From CAIZGX01 sp044354975 (GTDB lineage: Bacteria; Bacteroidota; Bacteroidia; Flavobacteriales_D; Sanyastnellaceae): a stretch of 52,011 bases of DNA. A program made the position numbers and the translations under genes. The stretch's first letter is position 1. Each line of letters begins with the position of its first letter. Positions 25,165 through 34,316 of the stretch are shown here, in pieces. The notes below the pieces were generated by a model that did not search any database, was not told where the DNA came from, and was given only the letters and a program-made list of their open reading frames with translations. The stretch lies in the NCBI GenBank assembly GCA_044354975.1, contig JBIKZA010000010.1, positions 1 to 52,011 on the forward strand. The letters are read 5' to 3'.

Positions 25165-25231
25165 AAGAATAAACCTACCGAGGCAACTTCACGTACACGT
25201 ATGTGGTCAATTGGAAAGAAATCTTTTTGGA

Positions 25232-27115
25232 ATGAAAAAAATACTATTTGTATTTGGTGTATTAATTAGTCAATTCGTGAGTTCGCAAATTGCCGTGACC
25301 TACGTGACGGCAGATCAGGCGGTTCAATCACTGTTGGGTCCTGGGGTAACCTATTCAAATGCTGTGTTCAACGGGTTGCCATTACAATTGGGTCAGATGA
25401 CAGGCAATACAGATCCTAATTTTCAAATTACTGAAGGTGTTGTAATAGGTTGCTCTGATGCGCAAGAAGTTGTCCCCAATTTTTTCGGGACATTCCTAAC
25501 ACCCAATATCGCCGGTGACCCAGACTTATTAGCAGTAGCGAATTCTGTTCCTCCGTTGATAGGTCAATTTTTCACCGTTGGTTCAGTCAACAACATTGCT
25601 TCGCTTGAATTTGATTTCATAGCAGTAGGAGATAGTTTGAACTTTAATTACATTTTCGGTTCAGATGAATATTTGCAATGGGTGAATAGTCAATTCAATG
25701 ACGTGTTTGCATTCTTCTTAAGCGGTCCTGGAATCACGGGTTCGTATGCAAGCCCAGCAGCTTTTCCGGGTGGGTCGGTGAATATTGCCATTGTTCCTGA
25801 GTCGGCACCACCTTTGCCAATAACCATTAGTTCGGTTAACAATGTGATAAATGCGCCTTATTACATTGACAATGGAGCGGGTGGGATTCCTATTAACTTG
25901 AATGGTTTTACGGTGAAGATTGCAGCTCAGTATGACTTGGTTTGCGGTGAGACGTATCACATTCGTTTAGCGATTGCAAACGGATCTGATCAAGCGTTGA
26001 AGTCAGACGTAATTATTGAAGCTGGGTCATTTACCACAGGAACAGATAACGCAGGAATTTCTTCTAGTGTAGTAAATCCAGCTCCGAACCTTCCTCCGAA
26101 TTCAGTTTTGGAAGGTTGCGTAAACGGACAAATTACATTCAACTTCCCGGATTGTTTAGCTCAAGGGGATACGGTGAATCTAATTTTTGGAGGAACTGCA
26201 ACTTATTTAGAGGATTACCACACCAATGGTGTCACACAATTTGTAGTTGCTGATACTATTTTTGTAATAGATATCATAACTATTCCGGATAATATTTTTG
26301 AGGGTACGGAAACAATTACCATTAGTTGCAGCTATTTGTGTGAAGGCGCCTGTGACTCTGTTTCAGTGAGCGCTTCGTTGGACTTACTTGATTATGCGGG
26401 TATGTTTGTTGCTCCAACTGAGGATTCTTTGCTTTGCCCAGGAGTATCTTTAACGGTTAATCCTGGAGCTCAGGGTGGCTGGCCTCCATACATCTATTCT
26501 TGGTCGAATGGGCAGGCTGGACCCACTCAAACTTTTACGCAAGGATCGGCAGGAACTTATTCATACACGTTCTCTGATTATTGCGGTTCTACGTTTACAG
26601 ATGACTTCACAATAACAGAACCGCCCGTCTTTGGATTCGCTACAGCCCAGGATTTGTGCGCGGGAATTGAATCGGAATTGTTGGTTTATGGCGGATTACA
26701 ACCCTACGTTTATCAATTCGATGTGTTGACAATGATATTGAACCCACTAACGAATACGATTACCGGAATAGCAGATGATGCTTCTGACGTTATAGTGACA
26801 GACGCGTGCAATCAGCAGGGCATTATTCCATTTATAATTGCTGTTTGTGACACCCATGAGCCAAACTTATTGCTTGTCAATGAAGATGATTACGATAACG
26901 AGTTTTTCAGAATTCAGGGGCTTGAAAGTTTCCCAAACAGCCAAGTTCGAATTTATAACCGTTGGGGAACTCTTGTTTACGAGTCTTTGAATTACAGTAA
27001 TCTTACTCCGTGGGATGCAACAGAAGCTGAAGATGGCGTGTATTTCTGGATCTTCAATCGTTCAGACGGAATTAGCCGAGAAGGATATGTGCACGTTATG
27101 CACAAGAAGCCTTAA
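25232..27115 (+). CDS. Type IX-secreted surface protein, choice-of-anchor-L domain, type B sorting
   Basis: The protein has 627 residues from ATG 25232 (MKKILFVFGVLISQFVSS, then Q), a clean signal peptide. Residues about 20-255 form a choice-of-anchor-L domain (N-terminal TYVTADQAVQSLLGPGVTYS, and YHIRLAIANGSDQALKSDV near its end), a Bacteroidota secreted module of unknown ligand. A Calx-beta-like region follows (about 290-385), then an Ig/PKD-like region. The last 80 residues are a gliding-motility-associated type B CTD: NSQVRIYNRWGTLVYESLN, PWDAT and DGVYFWIFN. It is probably exported by the type IX system and attached through it. A terminator follows at 27140. Confidence 0.93.
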   Translation: MKKILFVFGVLISQFVSSQIAVTYVTADQAVQSLLGPGVTYSNAVFNGLPLQLGQMTGNTDPNFQITEGVVIGCSDAQEVVPNFFGTFLTPNIAGDPDLLAVANSVPPLIGQFFTVGSVNNIASLEFDFIAVGDSLNFNYIFGSDEYLQWVNSQFNDVFAFFLSGPGITGSYASPAAFPGGSVNIAIVPESAPPLPITISSVNNVINAPYYIDNGAGGIPINLNGFTVKIAAQYDLVCGETYHIRLAIANGSDQALKSDVIIEAGSFTTGTDNAGISSSVVNPAPNLPPNSVLEGCVNGQITFNFPDCLAQGDTVNLIFGGTATYLEDYHTNGVTQFVVADTIFVIDIITIPDNIFEGTETITISCSYLCEGACDSVSVSASLDLLDYAGMFVAPTEDSLLCPGVSLTVNPGAQGGWPPYIYSWSNGQAGPTQTFTQGSAGTYSYTFSDYCGSTFTDDFTITEPPVFGFATAQDLCAGIESELLVYGGLQPYVYQFDVLTMILNPLTNTITGIADDASDVIVTDACNQQGIIPFIIAVCDTHEPNLLLVNEDDYDNEFFRIQGLESFPNSQVRIYNRWGTLVYESLNYSNLTPWDATEAEDGVYFWIFNRSDGISREGYVHVMHKKP

Positions 27116-27128
27116 GAATTATTAAGCA

Positions 27129-28634
27129 CTAGATAAGTGAAACCCCAGACATTGTTTGGGGTTTTTCTATTCCCAAAAGTGTAAGGACTGTTGGTGCAAC
27201 ATCTGCCAATTTCCCGTCGTTCACTTTTGTGATTTCTTTGTCTACAATCCACACGGGAACGGGGTTCGTGGTGTGTGCGGTATTCGGAGAACCATCTTCG
27301 TTTACCGCGCAGTCTGCGTTCCCGTGATCGGCAATTACGATAAGTGAATAACCTAATGAAATGGCCGTCTCTGCTACTTGTTGTAGACACGCGTCAGTTG
27401 TTTCAATGGCTTTAACGATAGCTTCGTATACGCCAGTGTGTCCAACCATATCTGGATTAGCGAAATTCAAACAGAAGAAATCGGGAGTTTTTTCATGAAG
27501 GAATTGAATGCATGAAGAAGCAATTTCTTTCGCGCTCATTTCAGGTTGAAGGTCATAGGTTGCAACTTTTGGCGAAGGCACCATGAGTCTGCTTTCACCT
27601 TCAAACGGTTCTTCTCTTCCTCCGTTAAAAAAGAACGTTACGTGCGGATATTTTTCAGTTTCTGCAATACGCAATTGCGTTTTGTTTGCGGAAGACAATG
27701 TTTCTCCAAGCGTGTGCGTGAGATTATCTTTTTCAAAAAGAATATGCACGTTCTGAAATGAATCGTCGTAGCGTGTCATGGTCACGTAATACAACGGCAT
27801 CTTCTTCATCCCAAATTCTGGAAAATCTTGTTGATGAAGTGCCAAGGTAATTTCACGACAACGGTCTGTTCTAAAGTTGAAACAAATAACCACGTCGTTT
27901 TCTTCAATGCCTTGATAGTTTCCTTCAATTTGAATAGGTTCAATAAACTCATCGGTAACGCCATTCACGTAAGATTGCGCAACGGCTAATGATGCAGAGG
28001 GGCTTTTGTTTTCCGATCCGCTTGTAAACAGGTCATACGCTTTCTGAACTCGCTCCCAACGTTTGTCTCGGTCCATGGCGAAGTACCTTCCAACCACACT
28101 AGCAATTTTAGTTTGTGTTCCGTCCAAGTGGTTTTCTATATCTTCAATAAATCCTTCACCGCTTTTCGGATCGCAGTCTCTTCCATCTGTAATCGCATGA
28201 ATGAACACTTTCGAAAGTTCTTGCTCCTCGCAAATGTCAACAAGTGCTTTCAAATGATTGATGTGCGAATGCACGCCTCCATCTGAAACCAGCCCAATAA
28301 AGTGAACGTTTTTATTTTCTTTTTTTGCATGTTGAAGGGCAGCTAAGAGTACTTCATTTTTATGCAACTCATTGTTGCGAATGCTCAAGTGAATTTTTAC
28401 TAAATCTTGATACACAACTCTTCCGGCTCCGATATTCATATGTCCCACTTCACTGTTCCCCATCTGTCCTTCCGGAAGACCTACGAATTCTCCGTCTGTG
28501 CGCAAGGTCGCGTGAGCTGCTGTTTTATTCAGGTGATGTGTGAAAGGAGTTTGCGCGCTAAGTATAGCATTCGAGTGATCGTTCTTCCCAATGCCCCAGC
28601 CGTCTAAAATAATAAGACCTACTTTTTTCGTCAT
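27129..28634 (-). CDS. gpmI: 2,3-bisphosphoglycerate-independent phosphoglycerate mutase
   Basis: This glycolytic/gluconeogenic enzyme interconverts 3- and 2-phosphoglycerate with two Mn ions. The 501-residue protein belongs to the alkaline phosphatase superfamily. Visible features are KVGLIILDGWGIG (metal Asp), the nucleophile Ser in QMGNSEVGHMNIGAGRV, HFIGLVSDGGVHSH, HAITDGRDCDP, CFNFRTDRCREI and the C-terminal metal ligands in NPDMVGHTG and VIADHGNADCA. Its last codons contain the hairpin that terminates the convergent gene. Its ATG overlaps the stop of the upstream histidine kinase (ATGA), implying coupled translation. Confidence 0.97.
   Translation of the reverse strand: MTKKVGLIILDGWGIGKNDHSNAILSAQTPFTHHLNKTAAHATLRTDGEFVGLPEGQMGNSEVGHMNIGAGRVVYQDLVKIHLSIRNNELHKNEVLLAALQHAKKENKNVHFIGLVSDGGVHSHINHLKALVDICEEQELSKVFIHAITDGRDCDPKSGEGFIEDIENHLDGTQTKIASVVGRYFAMDRDKRWERVQKAYDLFTSGSENKSPSASLAVAQSYVNGVTDEFIEPIQIEGNYQGIEENDVVICFNFRTDRCREITLALHQQDFPEFGMKKMPLYYVTMTRYDDSFQNVHILFEKDNLTHTLGETLSSANKTQLRIAETEKYPHVTFFFNGGREEPFEGESRLMVPSPKVATYDLQPEMSAKEIASSCIQFLHEKTPDFFCLNFANPDMVGHTGVYEAIVKAIETTDACLQQVAETAISLGYSLIVIADHGNADCAVNEDGSPNTAHTTNPVPVWIVDKEITKVNDGKLADVAPTVLTLLGIEKPQTMSGVSLI
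27140..27166 (+). terminator. Rho-independent terminator inside the gpmI coding end
   Basis: AAACCCCA (27140-27147) pairs with TGGGGTTT (27157-27164) around a 9-base loop, and T's continue to 27166. It lies 24 bases after the surface protein stop but inside the last codons of convergent gpmI. There is no T-run on the minus strand, so it acts for the plus-strand gene only. Confidence 0.85.
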
Positions 28635-29569
28635 TTTGAAAATGTAATTTGAAAGCGACTTCCACGTGGGGAGTTATCGTTAATGGTTATTTCTGCTTTA
28701 TGTGCTTTGCAAATTTCTTTCACGATATAAAGTCCTAATCCAGTGCCTTTTTGTGAACGAGTTTCTTCGTTTCCAACGCGATGAAATTTTTCGAAAATTG
28801 ATTTGCGTTCTTCGTTAGGAATACCTATTCCGAAATCTGAAATCTCCAATAGAACAATGTGATCACTTCCTTTTAATAAAACTGAAATGGGTTCAGAAAC
28901 GGGTGAATATTTATTAGCGTTTTCGAGAAGGTTGAAAAGCAGGCTCACAAGCATGTTCTCTTCCGCTTGCAAAAAAATATTCGAATGAATGTTTGAGTTT
29001 ACCGTGCGCTCAGGGAAGAGCTGTTGGAATCGCTTTATTTGCGCTTCAACGAGTGCGGATAAATCTGTTTTTTGCCAATTTCCGAGGACGGTGTTTTGTT
29101 CGAATTGTGTAGCGAGCAAAATGTTGTTCACCAAGGTTTCGAGACGGTTTGATTCGGTAATGATGTCTGTGCACAAATCTTGCGATTGTTCTTCCGATAG
29201 TTTACGGTTTTTGAGTGTTTGCGAATTCAAGCGAATAGCAGCAATAGGTGTTTTTAATTCATGAGTCACTGCGAGTAAAAAATTCTTTTCTTTTTGTGCT
29301 CGTTTCAAATCCTGCCAAACATTTTTCTTAATCCACCAGATTCCCAAAAACAAGAGCAGAAGAAAAACTCCGCCTTCCCCTACAATCATAAAAATTTTAT
29401 TTCGAAGCGCATTTTCTGGAAGAGTGGCTCCTTCTGATTTGAGTTGCTGTAAATAGGCAAATTGTAGCTTGTACAATTGCCATCCCCACCAAACCAATTG
29501 AAAAACGAGGTAAGCTGCCATAAGGTATAGCACCCCTAACAATCTGCGTTTATTTCGGATCGATTTCAT
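28631..29569 (-). CDS. Membrane sensor histidine kinase
   Basis: The protein has 312 residues from ATG 29569. Two membrane helices (about 8-32 and 58-82) enclose a periplasmic loop of only about 25 residues, so it may sense the membrane or a partner rather than a bulky ligand. The HisKA H-box is VTHELKTPIAAIRLNSQ, and the HATPase has an N-box (LLFNLLENANKYS), G1 (DFGIGIPNEE), F-box (EKFHRVG) and G2 (GTGLGLYIVKEI). No response regulator gene is adjacent. The stop overlaps the gpmI start by 4 bases (ATGA). A TACTTTTG box ends 4 bases before the ATG, suggesting a leaderless bicistronic mRNA with gpmI. Confidence 0.95.
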   Translation of the reverse strand: MKSIRNKRRLLGVLYLMAAYLVFQLVWWGWQLYKLQFAYLQQLKSEGATLPENALRNKIFMIVGEGGVFLLLLFLGIWWIKKNVWQDLKRAQKEKNFLLAVTHELKTPIAAIRLNSQTLKNRKLSEEQSQDLCTDIITESNRLETLVNNILLATQFEQNTVLGNWQKTDLSALVEAQIKRFQQLFPERTVNSNIHSNIFLQAEENMLVSLLFNLLENANKYSPVSEPISVLLKGSDHIVLLEISDFGIGIPNEERKSIFEKFHRVGNEETRSQKGTGLGLYIVKEICKAHKAEITINDNSPRGSRFQITFSK

Positions 29570-29573
29570 ACTG

Positions 29574-29581
29574 CAAAAGTA
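29574..29581 (-). promoter_or_regulatory. -7 promoter box for the histidine kinase-gpmI unit, 4 bases from the start
   Basis: TACTTTTG on the minus strand matches TAnnTTTG and ends 4 bases before ATG 29569. No clear -33 TTG. Confidence 0.6.
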
Positions 29582-29663
29582 CATCGCTATTCTTAAATCA
29601 GTTGGGAAACAAATGTTGTTTAATTTTTTATGTTTTAATAGTCAATGAATGGAAAAGTAGATG

Positions 29664-29671
29664 CAATTTTG
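29664..29671 (+). promoter_or_regulatory. Near-consensus -7 box for the patatin-barrel gene, 4 bases from ATG
   Basis: CAATTTTG differs from TAnnTTTG only at its first base and lies 4 bases (CACC) before ATG 29676. This spacing equals that of other genes here and supports ATG 29676 as the start over the in-frame ATG at 29661. Confidence 0.4.
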
Positions 29672-29675
29672 CACC

Positions 29676-31949
29676 ATGATGAAATTACGCTTTGCGATGT
29701 TGTTTTTGTTTGTCTTTGTGCAGGTGCAGAGGACAAACGCACAACGTGTGGGTGTGGTTCTTAGTGGCGGCGGAGCTACTGCCATGGCGCACATAGGATT
29801 TCTTCGTGCATTGGAAGAGAACAATGTACCTATCGATTATATCTGTGGGACGAGCATGGGTGCAGTCATCGCCTCTTTTTATGCAGCGGGTTATTCAACT
29901 CGACAAATGGACTCTTTGTGCAGAACACCCGAATTTGGATTGTTATCCGAAGGGCAAGAGCTTCCGCAGGACATGCAGTTTTATTATTTGAAATCGGAAC
30001 CCACTGCAGCTATGGTTAGTTTGAAGTATTCTGGTGGCGATAACATATCGAATACCCTTCCAACGAATTTAATTAATCCTGCTCTTATGGATTGGGTCCA
30101 TATGAAGTTGTTGAGTGCTGCCAGCGAAGGTGCAAAACAAAATTTCGATAGTTTGTTTGTTCCGTTTCGATGTGTTGCGGCCGACGTGAAAAACAAGCAG
30201 GAAGTAATTTTCAAGAAGGGTTCTTTGAATGAAGCGGTTCGTGCCTCTTGCACATATCCATTTTACATGCCTCCGCGAAGAATAGATGGGCTGTTGCTTT
30301 ATGATGGAGGAATTTACAACAACTTCCCGATGGATGTTATGTATCGCGATTTTCATCCAGATGTAATTTTAGGCTGTAATGTTTCAGGTGTTCCTGCCGA
30401 TCCGAAAGAGAATGATCTGATGTCTCAATTGGAGGCTATGATTGTTTCTCAGAAGGAGGTTTTTATTCCATGCGAAGAAGTCTTTATTGTTCAACCCAAC
30501 ACCAGCAGCACAGGTACCTTTGAGTTTTCGAATTCTATTGCGGCAATAGATTCAGGATATGTTTCAACGTTACGATCTCTTCCGCAAATAAAGAGACTCA
30601 TTGAACGTGAAGTTTCGTCAAAAGAACTTCAAAACAAACGAAAAAAGTTTGCTTCGAAGTGTGCTCCCTTGGTGGTTGATGAGGTGAGATTAGAGGGGTT
30701 GCCTAAAGGACAAACACAATACGTTCGTGAACTTTTAGGAAGGAAAGAAAATGCAATTCCATTGAGTGATTTGCAGCGGACTTATTTCAGGTTATTGGCA
30801 GACGGAAGCATAAAATCGGTTTATCCGAAAATGTTCTTCAAACCGGAAACTGGGAAGTATGTTTTGGATCTTAGCGTTCAGCGAGAGAAAGATTTTATGG
30901 TCTCATTCGGAGGGAACTTTAGTTCGCGTTCAATCAATACGGGTTATGTTGGATTGCGATATAATTTATTTGGAAGAGTTAACACCGTTCTTGAGGCCAA
31001 CAGTTACTTCGGAAGGTATTATGGCTCGGTTCAAGCGAAGGTTCGTTCTAAAATTATGTTGTTCAATTTGCCCATTGCATTTGAAGTTTCTTTCACTCAG
31101 AATCGTTGGGATTATTACAAGAGTTTGACAACTTTTTTTGAAGATGTAAAGCCATCTTATGTCCTATTGAACGAACGATTTGGCGAAGCGAGTTGGATTT
31201 TACCTGCGGGACGGAAGGCGAAGTTTAAAATAGATGCGATATATACCCGCCAAAACGATAGTTATTATCAAACGAAGAATTTCTTAAGTATTGATACTGC
31301 TGATGTCACTGAATTCAATGCGAAAATGGTGCGGTTCAATTATGTACGAAATACATTGAATCGAATTCAATATGCCTCTTCAGGTTCTCAAATTAGAGTG
31401 GTTGGAAAAGGGGTGAGTGGAAATGAATATACCATACCAGGCACCACAAGTTCGAACAGAGACACTCTTACGAATTCACATATGTGGCTTCAAATGCGTG
31501 TTTTCTATGAGAACTACATTGTGAATCAGCCTCGTTTTTCGTTTGGAGTAAAAGCCGAAGTCATGTGGTCGGGACAAAAAGATTTTCAGAATGCAACTGC
31601 TACCTCTATTATGAGTCCGACACCAAGTTTCTTTCCGGAATTCAGAACATTTTATTTGCCTGTTTATAGAGCAACTTCGTTTTTCACTGTCGGAATTTCT
31701 CCGGTTCTTCACCTCACTAAAAATTTTGACATTCGCGCTGATGTATATGCTTATCAGCCATTTCAGGCATCAGCTGTTCCATCGTCAGATATATATAGAA
31801 CCTATGGGGTTGGCAGCGGCACATTGGTTTATCATTCCCCAATTGGTCCTGTGAGTTTGTCGGCCAATTACTACGAGCAAAAGGAAAAACCTTGGAGCAT
31901 ACTTTTCAACCTAGGTTTTATCATATCCAATCCCTCTCCAAGGGATTAA
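29676..31949 (+). CDS. Patatin-like phospholipase with outer-membrane barrel (type Vd-like)
   Basis: The protein has 757 residues from ATG 29676 with a signal peptide (MMKLRFAMLFLFVFVQVQ...NAQ). The patatin domain (about 28-320) shows the oxyanion motif SGGGATAMAHIG, the nucleophile Ser in GTSMGA and the catalytic Asp in DGGIYNNFPMDV. A linker with POTRA-like character (about 340-400) leads to a C-terminal BamA/Omp85-type barrel (about 410-757, ending VSLSANYYEQ...LGFIISNP). This matches PlpD-type type Vd autotransporters, in which the barrel carries the lipase domain to the surface. It stands alone in its transcription unit. The catalytic residues are complete, so lipase activity is likely. 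Confidence 0.93.
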   Translation: MMKLRFAMLFLFVFVQVQRTNAQRVGVVLSGGGATAMAHIGFLRALEENNVPIDYICGTSMGAVIASFYAAGYSTRQMDSLCRTPEFGLLSEGQELPQDMQFYYLKSEPTAAMVSLKYSGGDNISNTLPTNLINPALMDWVHMKLLSAASEGAKQNFDSLFVPFRCVAADVKNKQEVIFKKGSLNEAVRASCTYPFYMPPRRIDGLLLYDGGIYNNFPMDVMYRDFHPDVILGCNVSGVPADPKENDLMSQLEAMIVSQKEVFIPCEEVFIVQPNTSSTGTFEFSNSIAAIDSGYVSTLRSLPQIKRLIEREVSSKELQNKRKKFASKCAPLVVDEVRLEGLPKGQTQYVRELLGRKENAIPLSDLQRTYFRLLADGSIKSVYPKMFFKPETGKYVLDLSVQREKDFMVSFGGNFSSRSINTGYVGLRYNLFGRVNTVLEANSYFGRYYGSVQAKVRSKIMLFNLPIAFEVSFTQNRWDYYKSLTTFFEDVKPSYVLLNERFGEASWILPAGRKAKFKIDAIYTRQNDSYYQTKNFLSIDTADVTEFNAKMVRFNYVRNTLNRIQYASSGSQIRVVGKGVSGNEYTIPGTTSSNRDTLTNSHMWLQMRVFYENYIVNQPRFSFGVKAEVMWSGQKDFQNATATSIMSPTPSFFPEFRTFYLPVYRATSFFTVGISPVLHLTKNFDIRADVYAYQPFQASAVPSSDIYRTYGVGSGTLVYHSPIGPVSLSANYYEQKEKPWSILFNLGFIISNPSPRD

Positions 31950-31965
31950 TTCGCCTTGTTGTCCG

Positions 31966-31973
31966 TACTTTTG
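31966..31973 (+). promoter_or_regulatory. -7 promoter box for the polysaccharide operon
   Basis: TACTTTTG matches TAnnTTTG, 16 bases before ATG 31990. A TTA at 31945-31947 (spacing 18) is a near match to the -33 TTG. It would drive the four genes to 36348. Confidence 0.55.
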
Positions 31974-31989
31974 CAGTAGATTAATATTT

Positions 31990-33003
31990 ATGAGTAAAAT
32001 TAAATTTGCTGTCATTGGTGCTGGGCACATTGGTAAGCGCCATGCAGAAATGGTTCAGCGTAACGAACATACTGAATTGTCTGCGATGTGCGACGTTCGT
32101 TCGCGTGAAGAATGTGGCGTCTCCGATGACATTCGCTTGTATTCAACCCCAGAGGAAATGTTGGAGAAGGAAAAGGTTGATGTTGTTTGTGTGTGCACAC
32201 CAAACGGACTTCATGCGCAACACGCTCTTCTTGCCTTGAAAGCTGGGAAACACATCGTGGTTGAAAAGCCAATGGCATTGAATAAGGCGGACGGAGAAAA
32301 AGTAATTTTCGAGGCTTTGCGTGCAAATAAGCAAGTGTTTTGCGTAATGCAAAACAGATACAGTCCACCAAGTGTTTGGATGAAAGAATTGATTCAATCG
32401 GGTGTTTTAGGGAAAATATACATGGTGAACATTGATCTTTTCTGGAACAGAGACGATCGTTATTATAAGAAAGGTGGATGGAAGGGAACCAAAGATTTAG
32501 ATGGGGGGACCTTGTTCACCCAGTTTTCTCACTTCATAGATATTATGTATTGGCTCTTCGGCGATATAGATAATATCCAAGCGCGTCTGCACGATTTCAA
32601 TCACACACATTCTACCGAGTTTGAGGATTCAGGAATTGTTATGTTTGATTTGGTTGAAGGAGGGATGGGATCTATTAATTTCTCTACCGCTGTTAGCACT
32701 GTAAATTACGAAAGCAGCTTAACAGTTGTGGCTGAAAAAGGAACCGTGAAAATTGGAGGTCAGTACATGAACGAAGTGGCGTATTGTCAAATTGAAAATT
32801 ACACCATGCCAGAGTTGTCGGAAGGGAATCCAGCCAACGATTACGGACATTACAAGGGAAGCGCTGCGAATCACATTTTCATTATCCAGAATGTAGTTGA
32901 GGCAATCAGCGGTGTTTCCAATATTACGACCAACGCCTTAGAGGGATTAAAGGTTGTTGAGATTATTGAGCGAATTTATTCTGCGGCGAAAATCAACGGT
33001 TAA
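31990..33003 (+). CDS. Gfo/Idh/MocA oxidoreductase, probable nucleotide-sugar dehydrogenase
   Basis: The 337-residue NAD(P)-dependent sugar oxidoreductase has the Rossmann fingerprint FAVIGAGHIGKRHAEM at the N-terminus and the family motif VEKPMALNKADGE, where Lys is the usual catalytic residue, with a GGTLFTQFSHFIDIMYWLFG stretch in the C-domain. The pattern resembles WlbA/WbpB-type enzymes that oxidise UDP-GlcNAcA at C3 for capsule or O-antigen sugars, but a closely related sugar oxidoreductase cannot be excluded. It is the first gene of a four-gene surface-polysaccharide operon; the flippase starts 8 bases later. Confidence 0.9.
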   Translation: MSKIKFAVIGAGHIGKRHAEMVQRNEHTELSAMCDVRSREECGVSDDIRLYSTPEEMLEKEKVDVVCVCTPNGLHAQHALLALKAGKHIVVEKPMALNKADGEKVIFEALRANKQVFCVMQNRYSPPSVWMKELIQSGVLGKIYMVNIDLFWNRDDRYYKKGGWKGTKDLDGGTLFTQFSHFIDIMYWLFGDIDNIQARLHDFNHTHSTEFEDSGIVMFDLVEGGMGSINFSTAVSTVNYESSLTVVAEKGTVKIGGQYMNEVAYCQIENYTMPELSEGNPANDYGHYKGSAANHIFIIQNVVEAISGVSNITTNALEGLKVVEIIERIYSAAKING

Positions 33004-33011
33004 TTCATTTC

Positions 33012-34316
33012 ATGAAGTACAGAGTATCTGAGCGATTCACGAAGTTCATGCGGGCTGAGTATATGAAGAATGTCTTCACGCTGATGGCCGGAACTATAAT
33101 TGGACAGGCACTCGTTTTTGTTTTAGCACCCTTCATAACGCGATTATTTACTCCGGAAGATTTTACTCTTCTTGAGCAATATACTATGCTAGTAACGGTG
33201 CTTTCAGTAGTTGTTACAGGCAAGTATGAATTCGCAATTATGCATCCCAAAGAGCAGAACGACGCGCGTCATATTGCAGCGCTCGCTTTGAAGGTAGCGT
33301 TCTATTCTTGTGTGGTCCTTTCTGTACTTATTCTGTTTCTTGCAAAGGATATTTCATATTGGTTAATGAATGAATCCATTGCCATTTATCTCTGGACCTT
33401 ACCAATTGTTTTGTTTTTCACGGCTGTTTTTAATGTGTTCAATTATTGGTTTTCGAGATTGAAACAATATAAAGTAGCTGCCCGTTCGAAGGTACTTTCA
33501 GCCGTTTCTTCAGAGCCAGTTAAAATAGCAACTGGATTTGGAGGTTGGGGTCCTTCGGGATTAATTTTTTCTACTGTAATTGGTTCTATAGCTGCTGGTG
33601 CTTATGCATTTTGGAAATTCTTAAAGTCGGAGCCTGAAGGTTTGAAGAATCTCTCTAACGAACGCATGAAGGCCCTAGCCGTGCTTCACAAAGACTATCC
33701 CATGTTTAGTATTTGGGGAAGTGTTTTGAATAGACTGGCACAGTGGGCTCACGTTGGAATATTCACGTTGTATTACGGATTGGCGGCAGTGGGTTTCATG
33801 GCGTTGTGCAGAAGAATTTTCATGGCGCCTTTGAATGTGGTAAGTAATTCTTATTCTCAAGTATTCTTTCAACGCATTTCGGAAATTGAGGATGCGAAAG
33901 AATTGCGTGCATTGTATTACAAAGTTTTGTTTCGGTTTTTAATTGCGGCAGCAGGGATGGTATTCTTCGTGCAAATACTTCCAAGTAATACAATGGGATT
34001 TATTTTTGGCGAAGCGTGGGGTAATTCATTCATGTATTTGAAGTATTTAATATATTGGTTCGCCTTGAATTTTGTCACGTCTTCGTTGGCTTTCATCACT
34101 TACAGAATTAACATGCAGCGTGTGGGTCTGTTTCTAGACGCACTGCATTTTGTTTTGGCAATTGTTGCGGTTTATTTGGCGCACTTGCAAGGACTAAATG
34201 AATTGGAAGCGACTAAGTTTTTAGTTATTTCCAAAGTCATATACTTTTCAATCAATATTCTTGTTGTTCTGTTCTTCATGGAACGATATGCACGAAAGAA
34301 TCCATTACAAGCATGA
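33012..34316 (+). CDS. Oligosaccharide flippase, Wzx/MATE-like
   Basis: The 434-residue integral membrane protein has about twelve helices. The N-terminal pattern (LMAGTIIGQALVFVLAPFIT, then RLFTPEDFTLLEQY) is typical of polysaccharide biosynthesis Wzx proteins, which flip undecaprenyl-linked repeat units. The fourth residue block has NYWFSRLKQYK, common in this family. It overlaps the next gene by 4 bases (ATGA). No polymerase (Wzy) gene is in the operon. The start at ATG 33012 lies 8 bases after the oxidoreductase stop; a later Met at 33051 is a possible alternative. Confidence 0.9.
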   Translation: MKYRVSERFTKFMRAEYMKNVFTLMAGTIIGQALVFVLAPFITRLFTPEDFTLLEQYTMLVTVLSVVVTGKYEFAIMHPKEQNDARHIAALALKVAFYSCVVLSVLILFLAKDISYWLMNESIAIYLWTLPIVLFFTAVFNVFNYWFSRLKQYKVAARSKVLSAVSSEPVKIATGFGGWGPSGLIFSTVIGSIAAGAYAFWKFLKSEPEGLKNLSNERMKALAVLHKDYPMFSIWGSVLNRLAQWAHVGIFTLYYGLAAVGFMALCRRIFMAPLNVVSNSYSQVFFQRISEIEDAKELRALYYKVLFRFLIAAAGMVFFVQILPSNTMGFIFGEAWGNSFMYLKYLIYWFALNFVTSSLAFITYRINMQRVGLFLDALHFVLAIVAVYLAHLQGLNELEATKFLVISKVIYFSINILVVLFFMERYARKNPLQA

